Shown here: positions 43,817 to 52,798 of the stretch, one piece after another | Layout: the number at the start of each line of letters is the position of its first letter | Numbering within the stretch: the first letter of the stretch is position 1 | Assembly: GCA_030747175.1 (NCBI GenBank) | Contig: JASLLE010000006.1 | Location: 1-64,000 of the forward strand | DNA from: Dehalococcoidia bacterium | GTDB taxonomy: Bacteria; Chloroflexota; Dehalococcoidia; Lucifugimonadales; Lucifugimonadaceae | Length of the DNA: 64,000 bases | Direction of reading: 5' to 3' | Program-made: the position numbers and the translations under genes | Notes under the pieces: generated by a model | Seen by the model: only the letters and a program-made list of their open reading frames with translations | Databases searched by the model: none | Told to the model about the DNA's origin: nothing

Positions 43817-44599
43817 TCAGGCGCTGAGGCCACCGTCGATCACTAGCGCGTGCCCTGTCATGAAAGTCGATTCATCCGAACACGAGTAGAGGATGGCGTC
43901 GGCGATCTCGTCTGGCTTGCCCCAGCGGCCCAATCTGTTGGCCGCGACGAACATCTCCGCCATCTCGGTCGGCACAGTCACCCCGGGGTTCACCATGTCA
44001 GTTTGAACCACACCCGGGCACAGCGCGTTCACGCGAATGGCGTCTCGGCCGTACTCCAGCGCTGCGCTCCGGGTAAGTCCCAGGACCGCGTGTTTGGAAG
44101 CGGTGTATGGCGCGGTTGGACCGGCTCGAAGGCTGGCGACAGACCCTACGTTCGTGATTACTCCCCGCAACCCAGCATCCCCGTCAGGCTCCTGATGAAG
44201 CATTTGCTTCAATTCTGACCTCATGCAAAGCCACACGCCTTTCTCATTTATGTCGGACACCTCGTACCATTCGGCTTCTGAGTACTCATGCAGCCGTTTC
44301 AGACCTGACGGCCATCCGACGCTAGCGTTGTTGATCGCGCAGTCCAACTTTCCGTAAGTCAATACCGCAGTACGGACCATGTTTTCGACATCCGCGGATC
44401 GCGACACGTCGGTTTGGACGAATTTTGCCGCCGCTCCGAGGGCCTCGATCTGTGCAACCGTCTCAAAGCCTTCTGCTTCTCTTCGACCGGCCACCACGAC
44501 GCTCGCACCCTGACGGCCAAATGCGATTGCCGTCGCTCTGCCGATACCTGAGGTTGCACCAGTAACCAACGCGACCTTGCCCTCGAAAGAACCTGTCAT
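43817..44599 (-). CDS. Short-chain dehydrogenase/reductase
   Basis: A 260-residue SDR. The NAD(P)-binding motif is TGATSGIG (13-20), with NNAS near 90. The active site has S153, Y165 and K169 (PYTASKHAVLGLTRSAALEYG). The C-terminal GHALVIDGGLSA is typical. ATG 44599 follows an AGGAGG ribosome site; the frame continues into the kinase gene region in a different phase. Substrate unknown. It lies between the giant kinase gene and a remnant of a kinase paralog. Confidence 0.92.
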   Translation of the reverse strand: MTGSFEGKVALVTGATSGIGRATAIAFGRQGASVVVAGRREAEGFETVAQIEALGAAAKFVQTDVSRSADVENMVRTAVLTYGKLDCAINNASVGWPSGLKRLHEYSEAEWYEVSDINEKGVWLCMRSELKQMLHQEPDGDAGLRGVITNVGSVASLRAGPTAPYTASKHAVLGLTRSAALEYGRDAIRVNALCPGVVQTDMVNPGVTVPTEMAEMFVAANRLGRWGKPDEIADAILYSCSDESTFMTGHALVIDGGLSA

Positions 44600-44645
44600 T
44601 GATTTCCTCCTGCGCAATATGGATGGGGCCAGTCGATTGACCGAG

Positions 44646-47600
44646 TTACGCCCGCAATATCTCCCGCCGAGCAAGAATCCTCTCGGTGAGCGGCCGCATG
44701 CCCAGGTCACGGGCGATGGCGAGCGCTTCGTCCTGCAGCGCGATGGCTTTCTCGCGATCGCCGCCCCCCGAGGCACTCGCGTTTGCTGAGGTTCTCGAAG
44801 CATCATCCCGGTCCAAAAGCATCTCGGCGTATTCGGAGCAGGTCCGGGCCACCTCCGGGCGCATTCCGGCAGGGCGGATGACGTTGAGGGCCCGCTCGAA
44901 TGCCTGCGCGGCGGAGTCCCAGTCCTCCAGGGAGGCGTGAAGCAATCCACGCAACCGGTCCACCGAAATGTGCATGAAGCTGAACAGGACGATCGGCGGT
45001 ATCACGGACTCCAGCACGGCGAGTGATTCCGTCGCGGACTCCCTGTCGTGCCGAATCACCGCCCGGAAAGCGCGGCTGAACTCACCGGGGATTTCCAGCA
45101 GCAACATTCGTTCCGGGTGACGGTGCGGGATCCAATCCGCCGATCCGTTGAAATCGACCAGTGAATATGCCGCGATCGCCCTCAAAGACGAGGGCGCACC
45201 GGAAGAAGGGAGTCCTCTCTGGTTCGCGGCTTCATCCAACTCGGCCAGGCAAGCATGGAGAGATTGTTCGTCACCGGTCTGAATGGCTATGTAAGCGAGT
45301 GTTACCTGGGCAGACATCCACGACCCGCCTTCGCCGAACTGCGCCGTGTCCAGGACCATCAAAGCCGCATCGCGTGCCGAGATCCAATCCCCTTGATTTA
45401 CATGGATTTCTGCAACGCGTGCGTGCGCATGGCCCTGCCACCGAACGTCACGCCAACGGGTCGCGTATTTGACCGCCTCGCCGGCTAACTTCGCCGCCTC
45501 TTCGATCTCACCAATCTGCACGTGTGCCGTCGTCGTCCACTGATAGGCACGATACCGGGACACACTCGCCTCGGCATTTGCGGTTAGCGCAAGCGCCTGT
45601 TTACCGTACGGGATCCCCTGCTCGGGAAGCACGGCGCCCCCGTACACGTTGACGCGATTGGCCATCACCGATGAGAGCAGGATTTCGTCATCTTGCGCCA
45701 TAGCAATCCCCTCGGCGCGATCCAGCGCGTCAAGCGCGATATCTGTCTGGTTCGTCGAAAACCCGATCGCTAGCGCATAGTCGGAGAGCATGTATCCAAT
45801 CTGCTCGGAGCTCTCGTCCAATCCGGCGATAATTTGCTGGTACCTTTCGGTCATGGCAGTCGCCAGCCCGGAGTTGTGCGCGTCTTTGAGTCCGGCGGCG
45901 GCTGTCTCAAAATCACTCTGTTCCAGGTAGTAATCGATCGCCGCCGCCATTGCATCTATCGATTCCTGGATCCTGCCTACCGCTCCCCCGGCGCGGCTGG
46001 CGAGGAGCAAGAGTCGGGCATGGTCTGAATCGACCGGCCGGTCCGTCAGTCCCAGTGCGATATCGGCCCGTCGATAAGCATCGTGGTTGGCGTGAACCGA
46101 GAAAGCCGCCTGAGCCGCTACGATCGCGTAGTGCTCCGCTCGTTCTCCGCCCAGGACCGATTCTGCTTCCAGGAAGTGGGGCAGTAGTTCCGGCGCGTGG
46201 TCATCAGCGTCGTCACCGTACATTCGTTCCAGCACGCTCGCGATGTTGGCGTGTATCCGGACTCGTCGGGCAAGTGAAAGTTCGCTTGTGAGGGTTTCCT
46301 GGAACAGAGCATGGGTGAACTGGAAATGGCCGATCTCGTCCGATAACTCCTCAATCAGCTTGGCATCCAGCGCCTCATCGAGGACGTCCAATAACTGGCC
46401 CTCGGTAGTGTCCTCCGCCAGTTCCCTCAAGGCTGCCAGCGTGAAATCGCGACCGATCACGGCTGCCGTGGTGAAGATTTCGTTGGCCCGGTCGGACAGG
46501 CGGTCCAACCGGCGTCCTATGACCTCGCGAACGCCTTCCGGTATACGGACGGACCAGGTTGAACGGCCGGACACCTTCTCTTCGGCGAGTTCGCCCGACT
46601 GGACAAGGTCCCGAATGACCTCGGTGACGAAGAGAGGGTTTCCCTCTGTGTGGCGCTGGATCGTGGCCGATAGTTCGTACGGAGCGGAGAACCCGGCCGC
46701 AATTTCTACAAATCGGGCGATGTCCGCCTCGCTCAGCCCCCTCAGTAAAACGCGCTCGTACAGTCGCTCACGCGCCAGGTCACCCAGAGTCACGGTGAGG
46801 GGATGCCGACGGTTCAACTCCATGTCCCGGTATGTGCACAGCAGCAGGACTCGCGCCTGCCCCAGCTCGCGGGCGATGAACTCCAGGAAGGTGAGCGAGG
46901 GCTGATCCGACCAGTGGAGGTCGTCCAGGACGATCACGAGCGGCCGGGACTGAGAAGCCGCCCTCAGGAAACTGGTTATCGAATCAAATAGCCGGAACCG
47001 GGCACTCTCCGGATCATCCATCAGCGGCGGCGGCTGTAACTCCGGCATCCGGTCCTTCACGTCAGTCACGATCTCCGCGACGACGGACGCGCTGGATCCC
47101 ATCTGGCGGCGCAACTCGTCAGATTCGATATCCCGCACGTAGCTGCGAATCGCCTGCACCCAGGGCCAGTACGGCGGGGCACCTCCTCCCTCGTAACACC
47201 GTCCCCACAGCACTTGCGCACCCCTGAGGCCGGCGTAGGTTGTGAGTTCCTCGCAGGTCCGGGTTTTGCCGATACCCGGTTCACCTACCAGGGTGACCAG
47301 GCGGCCTCGTCCTCCAAGCACGTCTTCCAGTGCGGCTTTGAGCTGGTCCATCTCAGCCTGTCGTCCGACGAATACGCCGCCGGCAAGGGATTCCAGTGAG
47401 TTGGCTTCGCGCTCAACAGTCTCGCCTCGTGCTGTCAGGTCGATGGCCTCAAGTGCGTTGAACACGTCCTGCGCGCTGTTCGGCCTCTCTGATGGGTCTT
47501 TGGCGAGCATGCGCATGATGAGCGCTTCTAGCGGTCTCGGACACGTCCCGTTGTGCCAGGTTGGAGCGACCGGCGGTGTATTGATGTGCTGGCCGATGAT

Positions 47601-48677
47601 GGCGACCTCTTCATCTCCCAGGAAGGGAGGACGGCCTGTCACCATTTCGTAAAGCATTGCTCCCAGCGAATACAGGTCGGCCCGGGGAGTGATGTCCCCG
47701 CCGGTTGCCTGCTCGGGCGGCATGTAGGAGACGGTTCCGATCATCATCGCTTCTCGGGTGAGGCGTGATCGATCGGTCAGCATTGCAAGCCCGAAGTCGC
47801 CGATCTTGGCCGTGCCGTCCTCCGTCAGCCAGACGTTCCCGGGCTTAAGGTCACGGTGGACGATGCCGCGGTCGTGTGCGAACGCCAGCCCCTCGCAGAC
47901 CGCCTTGCCGATCTCGATGGTGCGTTCAAGAGGGAGACCGCCGGCCGGGCGGCCACGGGGAACCGCCCCGACAACGTTATCGCGCGTCGGCCCGTCCGTA
48001 GGGGCAGGCCCCTGTGCCTGCCCTCCGCGGTCCGCTGCATCTAACAACGCCTCAACATCCCCTCCACCCATGAGCTCCGTCACCATGTAGGGCGAACCAT
48101 CGTCCTCCTGGCCCAGATCGAGCACCGCAACGATGTTGGGATGCACACCCAGCCGCCCCATCGCTTGGGCCTCGCGGGAGATGCGTTCTTTCGACGTCTG
48201 GTCGAAGCCCTCGGTCTTGATGAGGGCGAAAGCCACTTCTCTGTCCAGCAGGGTGTCGTGGGCCTGGTAGACGCGCTTCTTGCCGCCTTCGCCGAGAAAC
48301 TTGCTGACCTGGTAGCGGTCGTTAGCGAACGACGAAGGGATTAGATCTCTACCGTGCCCTTCCTTCCCCGGAAGGATCGAAGAGCCGGTCGTGGGCGTAT
48401 TGCCATACGCCCCTAAAACGGTGGATGTGGACGAGCCTTCTCCCTCACCCTTCCTCGGAAGGGCAGGCTCCCGGCCTTCTCCAGCCGGAAGAGGGGATTC
48501 CACAGCCAGCCAGCGCTCGGCGGCTTCCAGGTACGCGACCGCTTCAGAGTTGTTTGCATCAACCGCGAGTACGTTTTGCGACAGAATCCGGACGGACGTC
48601 CAGTCATCCGCCTCTTCTGCCGCATCTATACGATCAAGCAGCCGCTCGATCCGCCTCTGCGCACGTTCGCTCGTCAT
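44646..48677 (-). CDS. Giant Ser/Thr protein kinase-AAA ATPase (PknK/adenylate-cyclase-type ATPase) with repeat-derived inserts
   Basis: A 1343-residue kinase fusion. A TPR-like helical start (1-55) is followed by a Ser/Thr kinase (about 122-400): GEGGKKRVYQ, K154, HRDLKPGN (D276), DFGLA (D294), and SYMPPEQA. Then a STAND-type ATPase: Walker A GEPGIGKT (465-472) and Walker B VIVLDDLHW. TPR-like repeats fill the C-terminal half (about 760-1343). Two stretches look like translated intergenic repeats: residues about 60-115 (linker) and 217-246 (inside the kinase, after GDVEALLDAAD). ATG 48677 is chosen because the frame above it lacks homology. It belongs to the sensing-signalling family of PknK and MalT-like ATPases. 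Confidence 0.88.
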   Translation of the reverse strand: MTSERAQRRIERLLDRIDAAEEADDWTSVRILSQNVLAVDANNSEAVAYLEAAERWLAVESPLPAGEGREPALPRKGEGEGSSTSTVLGAYGNTPTTGSSILPGKEGHGRDLIPSSFANDRYQVSKFLGEGGKKRVYQAHDTLLDREVAFALIKTEGFDQTSKERISREAQAMGRLGVHPNIVAVLDLGQEDDGSPYMVTELMGGGDVEALLDAADRGGQAQGPAPTDGPTRDNVVGAVPRGRPAGGLPLERTIEIGKAVCEGLAFAHDRGIVHRDLKPGNVWLTEDGTAKIGDFGLAMLTDRSRLTREAMMIGTVSYMPPEQATGGDITPRADLYSLGAMLYEMVTGRPPFLGDEEVAIIGQHINTPPVAPTWHNGTCPRPLEALIMRMLAKDPSERPNSAQDVFNALEAIDLTARGETVEREANSLESLAGGVFVGRQAEMDQLKAALEDVLGGRGRLVTLVGEPGIGKTRTCEELTTYAGLRGAQVLWGRCYEGGGAPPYWPWVQAIRSYVRDIESDELRRQMGSSASVVAEIVTDVKDRMPELQPPPLMDDPESARFRLFDSITSFLRAASQSRPLVIVLDDLHWSDQPSLTFLEFIARELGQARVLLLCTYRDMELNRRHPLTVTLGDLARERLYERVLLRGLSEADIARFVEIAAGFSAPYELSATIQRHTEGNPLFVTEVIRDLVQSGELAEEKVSGRSTWSVRIPEGVREVIGRRLDRLSDRANEIFTTAAVIGRDFTLAALRELAEDTTEGQLLDVLDEALDAKLIEELSDEIGHFQFTHALFQETLTSELSLARRVRIHANIASVLERMYGDDADDHAPELLPHFLEAESVLGGERAEHYAIVAAQAAFSVHANHDAYRRADIALGLTDRPVDSDHARLLLLASRAGGAVGRIQESIDAMAAAIDYYLEQSDFETAAAGLKDAHNSGLATAMTERYQQIIAGLDESSEQIGYMLSDYALAIGFSTNQTDIALDALDRAEGIAMAQDDEILLSSVMANRVNVYGGAVLPEQGIPYGKQALALTANAEASVSRYRAYQWTTTAHVQIGEIEEAAKLAGEAVKYATRWRDVRWQGHAHARVAEIHVNQGDWISARDAALMVLDTAQFGEGGSWMSAQVTLAYIAIQTGDEQSLHACLAELDEAANQRGLPSSGAPSSLRAIAAYSLVDFNGSADWIPHRHPERMLLLEIPGEFSRAFRAVIRHDRESATESLAVLESVIPPIVLFSFMHISVDRLRGLLHASLEDWDSAAQAFERALNVIRPAGMRPEVARTCSEYAEMLLDRDDASRTSANASASGGGDREKAIALQDEALAIARDLGMRPLTERILARREILRA
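47940..48029. repeat. Repeat-derived insert 2, within the kinase domain
   Basis: This stretch includes GTAGGGGCAGGCCCCTGTGCCTGCCC (parts 47998-48023), a typical intergenic repeat in GC-rich bacteria, with arms GGGGCAGG and CCTGCCC. It is read as a 30-residue loop in the kinase, keeping the frame. Confidence 0.7.
48333..48500. repeat. Repeat-derived insert 1, in the kinase N-terminal linker
   Basis: Includes the GGGCGTAT-TGCC-ATACGCCC hairpin (48393-48412), identical to 6635-6654. It also has TCTCCCTCACCCTTCC...GGAAGGGCAGGCTCCC (48438-48472), which also occurs in the intergenic stretch 51214-51254. It is translated in frame without stop codons. Confidence 0.75.
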
Positions 48678-48858
48678 GATGGTGGCGATGATACATCTAC
48701 ACCATTTCTCGCGTTTCAGAGATGTGGCTTCGCATCGCACTCAGGTTCAGGTAAGGTCTCCGACGGCGGTCGACATTCATGCCCGCGACCGCACTCAGCG
48801 CATTCATCCCGCACGCATGCCGTGCGTCCCGGAAACCCGGTAGAAGGAACCACAACAC

Positions 48859-49785
48859 ATGGAAACCAACGCGCTTGGCAAGACCGGCCTTGAGATCACC
48901 CGGCTTGGGATCGGACTCTCCGAGATCGGTTCCATCCTCCACGCCGAGGACGAGAAAACGGCTTCAGACGTACTCAACGCCGCCCTGGATAACGGCATCG
49001 ATTTCCTTGACACCGCTGCCTGTTACGGATTCTCCGAGGAGTTCATCGGCCGGTCCATCCCGACCCGGCGTGACGAGTATGTGCTGGCGTCGAAGGCCGG
49101 ACATTACGTCCCGCGTGGCGAGGGCGAGGACTGGACCTATGACCTCGTTACGGAGTCGATCGAGCGTAGCCTGACGTTGATGAAGACGGACCACCTCGAC
49201 CTGATCCAGCTCCACTCCTGCACGGTCGACATCCTCGAACAGGGTGACGTGATCCGGGCGATCCAGGACGCCAGACAGGCCGGCAAGGTGAACCACATCG
49301 GCTACTCCGGAGACAACGAGAACGCCAGATGGGCGGTCGATTCCGGTATTTTCGAGACGCTACAAACGAGCTACTCGCTGGTCGACCAAGGCGCTCGGGC
49401 AAACTTGTTCCCGGGCGTTGTCGAGCAGGGCATGGGGCTCATCATCAAGCGGCCCATCGGCAACGCCGTGTGGGGACGTGCGAGCGACCCCAATCCGTAC
49501 TGGCACATGCCCAGTTCGTACACCGAGGAGTACTTTCGGCGTGGTGTTGAGATGGCGAAATCCGGCCCGGTGGAAGACGCGCCGGATGACGCTATCGAGC
49601 TGGCGATGGGCTTCACGTTGAGCCGGCCCGAGGTTTCGACTGTGATCGTAGGCACGCTGAACCCGGCACACCTGGCGTCAAACGTGGAGATGGCGGGCGG
49701 CGGCCTCACGATCTCTGACGCCGCGATCGCCGACCTGGAGCGTCGGTATGACGAGGTCGGGAGCGACTGGGAGCAACGTGGTTAA
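48859..49785 (+). CDS. Aldo/keto reductase
   Basis: A 308-residue NADPH-dependent aldo/keto reductase of the AKR superfamily. The catalytic tetrad is D51, Y56 (TAACYG), K79 (ASKAGH) and H119 (LIQLHSC). The C-terminal block VIVGTLNPAHLASNVEMA supplies nucleotide binding. The start at ATG 48859 follows AGAAGGAACC. It is divergent from the kinase gene (181 bases). The substrate is unknown. Confidence 0.92.
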   Translation: METNALGKTGLEITRLGIGLSEIGSILHAEDEKTASDVLNAALDNGIDFLDTAACYGFSEEFIGRSIPTRRDEYVLASKAGHYVPRGEGEDWTYDLVTESIERSLTLMKTDHLDLIQLHSCTVDILEQGDVIRAIQDARQAGKVNHIGYSGDNENARWAVDSGIFETLQTSYSLVDQGARANLFPGVVEQGMGLIIKRPIGNAVWGRASDPNPYWHMPSSYTEEYFRRGVEMAKSGPVEDAPDDAIELAMGFTLSRPEVSTVIVGTLNPAHLASNVEMAGGGLTISDAAIADLERRYDEVGSDWEQRG

Positions 49786-50045
49786 TAGATCGATGATCTC
49801 CCCCTCTCCCGGTGGGAGAGGCCCAACCGCACAAGGGGTGAGGGAGGTCAAAGGTTTCCGCAACTACGATGTCTTTTCGCTGACGATAACTCCGGTGAAG
49901 GTTCCTCGTCCTTCCGGACCCGGAAGGATCGGGATGACGCATTTCGGAGTGGTTGCCTCATTCGGGCGGAGCAAGCCCCGCCCTTACAGCACACCCACCC
50001 TGAGGCTCTCGAAGGGTCCGCCTGACAACAAATAGAAGGGTCAAT
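49786..50045. repeat. Repeat-rich gap (hairpin repeats)
   Basis: Contains CCTCTCCC-GGT-GGGAGAGG (49803-49821) and GGGCGG-AGCAAGCC-CCGCCC (49964-49983). The latter also occurs as GCGGAGCAAGCCCCGCCCCTAC at 57751-57771. CCTTCCGGACCCGGAAGG lies at about 49911-49928. No gene is seen. Confidence 0.7.
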
Positions 50046-51188
50046 ATGCCTGACAGGCTCAAGATTGGTGTCCTGGGCGCTGGCGCTGCGGCGCAGTGGT
50101 ATTACCTCCCCGCGACGCAGCACTGGGACGACCGTCTGAAACTGACGGCGGTGTGCGACGTGGACGAGGCCCGTGCCGGGGGGTTCGCAGATCAGTACGG
50201 CGGCACGGCGTACGGCGATTACGAAGCGATGCTCCGTGACCCGGAGGTCGATGCCGTCGCGGTCCTGACTCCGCACCGGTTTCACACGGAGCAGGTAATC
50301 GCGGCTTTACAGGCCGGCAAACACGTCATGGTCGAGAAGCCGATGACCGAGGGTTTCGACGACGCTTTGAAGGTCTGCGAGCTGGCGGAGGCGAACGGCC
50401 TCTCGGTGTCGTGCGCGCCGCCCAACATGCTCCATCCGGGACAGCGTCGGCTGATGGAGATCGTGTCGAAGGGCGTGATCGGCAAGATCAACCTGATCAA
50501 GCTCAGCCAGAACTCCATGGGACCCGGTTCACGGCCCGGCGCGCCGACAGATTTCTCATGGTTCTACCAGTCGGGCGCGGGCGGCATGTCCAGCATGGCG
50601 GGGTACGGGTTGGTGCGCCTCACCGGACTTCTCGGGGGCGTGAAGTCGCTCTCTGCGATGGCGACGACCTCCATCCCGGAACGGGTGATGAGAGACGGTC
50701 CGGCGGCCGGCAAGAAGGTCGAGGTTGATGTGCCGGACAACAATGTGATCGTGTTCGATATGGGCAACGACACACTCGGCACGATGGACACGGGATACGT
50801 GGCGATGGGCTCCGAAGCGCCGATGATGTCGCTGTTCGGGGCCGACGGCACGATCGAGGTGTATGGCGGCGACCAGGTGCTGCGGATTCGGCTGTACCGG
50901 GACGACTGGCAGACCGATGTCGATGGCTGGGGGGACGTGGACATACCGGGCCTCGATACTCGCTGGGCCTTGCACCCGGCGACGCTGCTGTCGCTTGCGG
51001 ACGCCGTTCTGGACGGGAAGCCCCTGTTGAACGGACCCCGACAGCTCGCGCACGTGATCGAGTTCATCGAAAAGGTGTGGGTGTCGGCCGAGAGCGGTCA
51101 GCGTGTGGACATGACGACCGATTACACTCCGCCGTCATGGAACGAGTTGCCGATGGAGGTCCGGGACGACAAGTTCGGGCTGGCTTGA
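50046..51188 (+). CDS. Gfo/Idh/MocA-family oxidoreductase
   Basis: A 380-residue NAD(P)-dependent sugar or inositol dehydrogenase-like protein. GVLGAGAAAQWYYLPA is the N-terminal nucleotide fold and EKPMTEG holds the conserved catalytic lysine region. The C-terminal domain (about 130-360) has the expected beta-sheet pattern (GAGGMSSMAGYGLVRLTGLLGG). The substrate is unknown. A second, truncated relative begins at 63608. The repeat-rich gap precedes it. Confidence 0.9.
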   Translation: MPDRLKIGVLGAGAAAQWYYLPATQHWDDRLKLTAVCDVDEARAGGFADQYGGTAYGDYEAMLRDPEVDAVAVLTPHRFHTEQVIAALQAGKHVMVEKPMTEGFDDALKVCELAEANGLSVSCAPPNMLHPGQRRLMEIVSKGVIGKINLIKLSQNSMGPGSRPGAPTDFSWFYQSGAGGMSSMAGYGLVRLTGLLGGVKSLSAMATTSIPERVMRDGPAAGKKVEVDVPDNNVIVFDMGNDTLGTMDTGYVAMGSEAPMMSLFGADGTIEVYGGDQVLRIRLYRDDWQTDVDGWGDVDIPGLDTRWALHPATLLSLADAVLDGKPLLNGPRQLAHVIEFIEKVWVSAESGQRVDMTTDYTPPSWNELPMEVRDDKFGLA

Positions 51189-51425
51189 ATACCGCGTAAT
51201 GCAACGACGGGGCTTCTCCCTCACCCTTCCGATGAACGGAAGGGCAGGCTCCCCGTCCTCTCCCGTTGGGAGAGGGGACGAAACCACAGCGCCTCAAGAT
51301 AAAAGACCCGCGTCCCGGGGCTCTCGAAGGACCGGAGTCCGGGAGTCCACATACACTATGCGCGTCTGGCTTTTCACGCCGGGAGAAGAGAATCGTCAGA
51401 TTTCAGCCTGCAAAGAGGAGTCCGC
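51189..51425. repeat. Repeat-rich gap
   Basis: Contains TCTCCCTCACCCTTCC...GGAAGGGCAGGCTCCC (51214-51254), shared with the kinase insert, and CCTCTCCC-GTT-GGGAGAGG (51257-51275). CATACACTATG near 51352 could be a -10 box, without a convincing -35. No gene is seen. Confidence 0.65.
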
Positions 51426-52184
51426 ATGCCGGAGAATCGAATACTCGCTGCCAACCGCGCCGGCAAGATGGCGCATCTGCTCCAGTTCCATCACCCTTCC
51501 ACGGAGCTGATAGAGCTGGCGGCGATGGCGGGGCTGGACGGCGTCGATTTGGATGGCGAGCACGGTCATTTCACGCTGTCCGAGGTGGATGCGATCTGCC
51601 GGCAGGCGAACGCTTACGGCATGACGGTGACGGCGCGCGTCCCGGCGATCGAGTCCTCGATCATCAACGGCTACCTCGCCCGCGGCGTGCAGGGCATCCA
51701 GGGGCCGCACATGGAGACGGCTGAACAGGCGAAAATCCTGACCGACGCCACACTGTTCCTGCCCGAGGGCGAACGCTCATGGGGACCGGCGCGTGGAAAC
51801 GTGTACGGTCATTACGACGCCATCAAGGATCTGCACGGCGGGAACACGGAGTTCCTGGCGGATTCCAACGCCAACATGCTTGTGGTCGCCCAGGTGGAGT
51901 CCAGGCTGGGGCTTGAGAACATCGACGAGATACTGGACGTGGACGGTATCGACTGCATCACGTTCGGTCCGAACGATATGGCGGCATCGCTCGGTCATCC
52001 CGGAGAGCCGGGGCATGCGGATGTTGTGGAGGCGCACCGGCACATCACGGAGCGTGTGCGAGCGCACGGCAAGCGGCTGCTGTCGGACCGGATGACGACG
52101 GTGCGGGCGACGACGATCGTGCTGGACGCGCTGCGGACGCATATGGCGGAACACGGAAACGATCCTGCTGGCGAGGGCGCGTAG
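51426..52184 (+). CDS. HpcH/HpaI-family aldolase
   Basis: A 252-residue class II pyruvate aldolase fold. LDGEHGHF (H46), R71 in TARVPAIESS, E158 in AQVESRLGLEN and D184 in GPNDMAASLG match the catalytic and metal residues of 4-hydroxy-2-oxoheptanedioate and 2-keto-3-deoxyrhamnonate-type aldolases. It may cleave a 2-keto-4-hydroxy acid to pyruvate plus an aldehyde. The ribosome site AGAGGAG precedes the ATG. It lies downstream of a Gfo/Idh/MocA gene. Confidence 0.9.
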   Translation: MPENRILAANRAGKMAHLLQFHHPSTELIELAAMAGLDGVDLDGEHGHFTLSEVDAICRQANAYGMTVTARVPAIESSIINGYLARGVQGIQGPHMETAEQAKILTDATLFLPEGERSWGPARGNVYGHYDAIKDLHGGNTEFLADSNANMLVVAQVESRLGLENIDEILDVDGIDCITFGPNDMAASLGHPGEPGHADVVEAHRHITERVRAHGKRLLSDRMTTVRATTIVLDALRTHMAEHGNDPAGEGA

Positions 52185-52211
52185 GCCGGCCCGTTGGTGC
52201 TCCGAGTCCGT

Positions 52212-52375
52212 TGTCATCCCGGGCGCATGCGAGGGATCTGCACCGCGCGGGTTGCCGTGCATGAAACGCTATTTGCGTCCCAAGCCTCTCGCACGGACGA
52301 CCACCATCTCGTTTTCCAGTTTGGGCAGGAGATCAACCGCCTGGTAAAGGTCCGTCTGGGACGCTCGGGATGACA
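52212..52375. mobile_element. Possible MITE-like element with 10-bp inverted ends
   Basis: TGTCATCCCG at 52212-52221 and CGGGATGACA at 52366-52375 form perfect inverted ends of a 164-base stretch. GGGCGC-ATGCGAGGGATCTG after the left end resembles a widely scattered repeat family; a related piece is at 54540-54593. There is no transposase. The gap 52185-52486 otherwise has no convincing gene, though a minus-strand frame reads a protein-like C-terminus (see findings). Confidence 0.4.
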
Positions 52376-52486
52376 CACCGTGACCTTCTCGCGTTCCGAG
52401 GGGAGAAGATATTCACGTCCCATTTCTCCGGCGAGAAAGCGGTGTAGGCTGCGCTGCTGTCGCGAAACACGTGGAAGGAGTGAACG

Positions 52487-52792
52487 ATGTCGGCGTACAT
52501 GATCGTTCAACTTGAGATCACCGACCAGGAAGGGTTCAACGAGTACATCAAGCTGGTTGTGCCGCAGATTCACGCGTACGGCGGGCGGTACATCGTCAGG
52601 GGCGCGCCGCACGAAAACCTGGAGGGTGAATGGGACCCGGGTCGGCTCATCGTGTTTGAGTTCCCGTCACTTGAGGCCATCCACGAGTTCTACGGTTCCG
52701 AGGAGTACCAGCCCCTCATCCCGATCCGAGAGCGCAGCGCAAACTCCGTACTCACGGTCGTCGACGGGTATGACGATGCCGGCCCCGCCTGA
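52487..52792 (+). CDS. DUF1330 family protein
   Basis: A 101-residue dimeric alpha/beta-barrel domain. MSAYMIVQLEITDQEGFNEYIKLVVPQI, YGGRYIVRGAPHENLEGEW, IVFEFPSLEAIHEFYGSEEYQPLIPIR are the family signature. The function of DUF1330 is not known. The ribosome site GAAGGAG precedes the ATG. It is followed seven bases on by the PLP dehydratase gene. Confidence 0.93.
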   Translation: MSAYMIVQLEITDQEGFNEYIKLVVPQIHAYGGRYIVRGAPHENLEGEWDPGRLIVFEFPSLEAIHEFYGSEEYQPLIPIRERSANSVLTVVDGYDDAGPA

Positions 52793-52798
52793 TACGCC

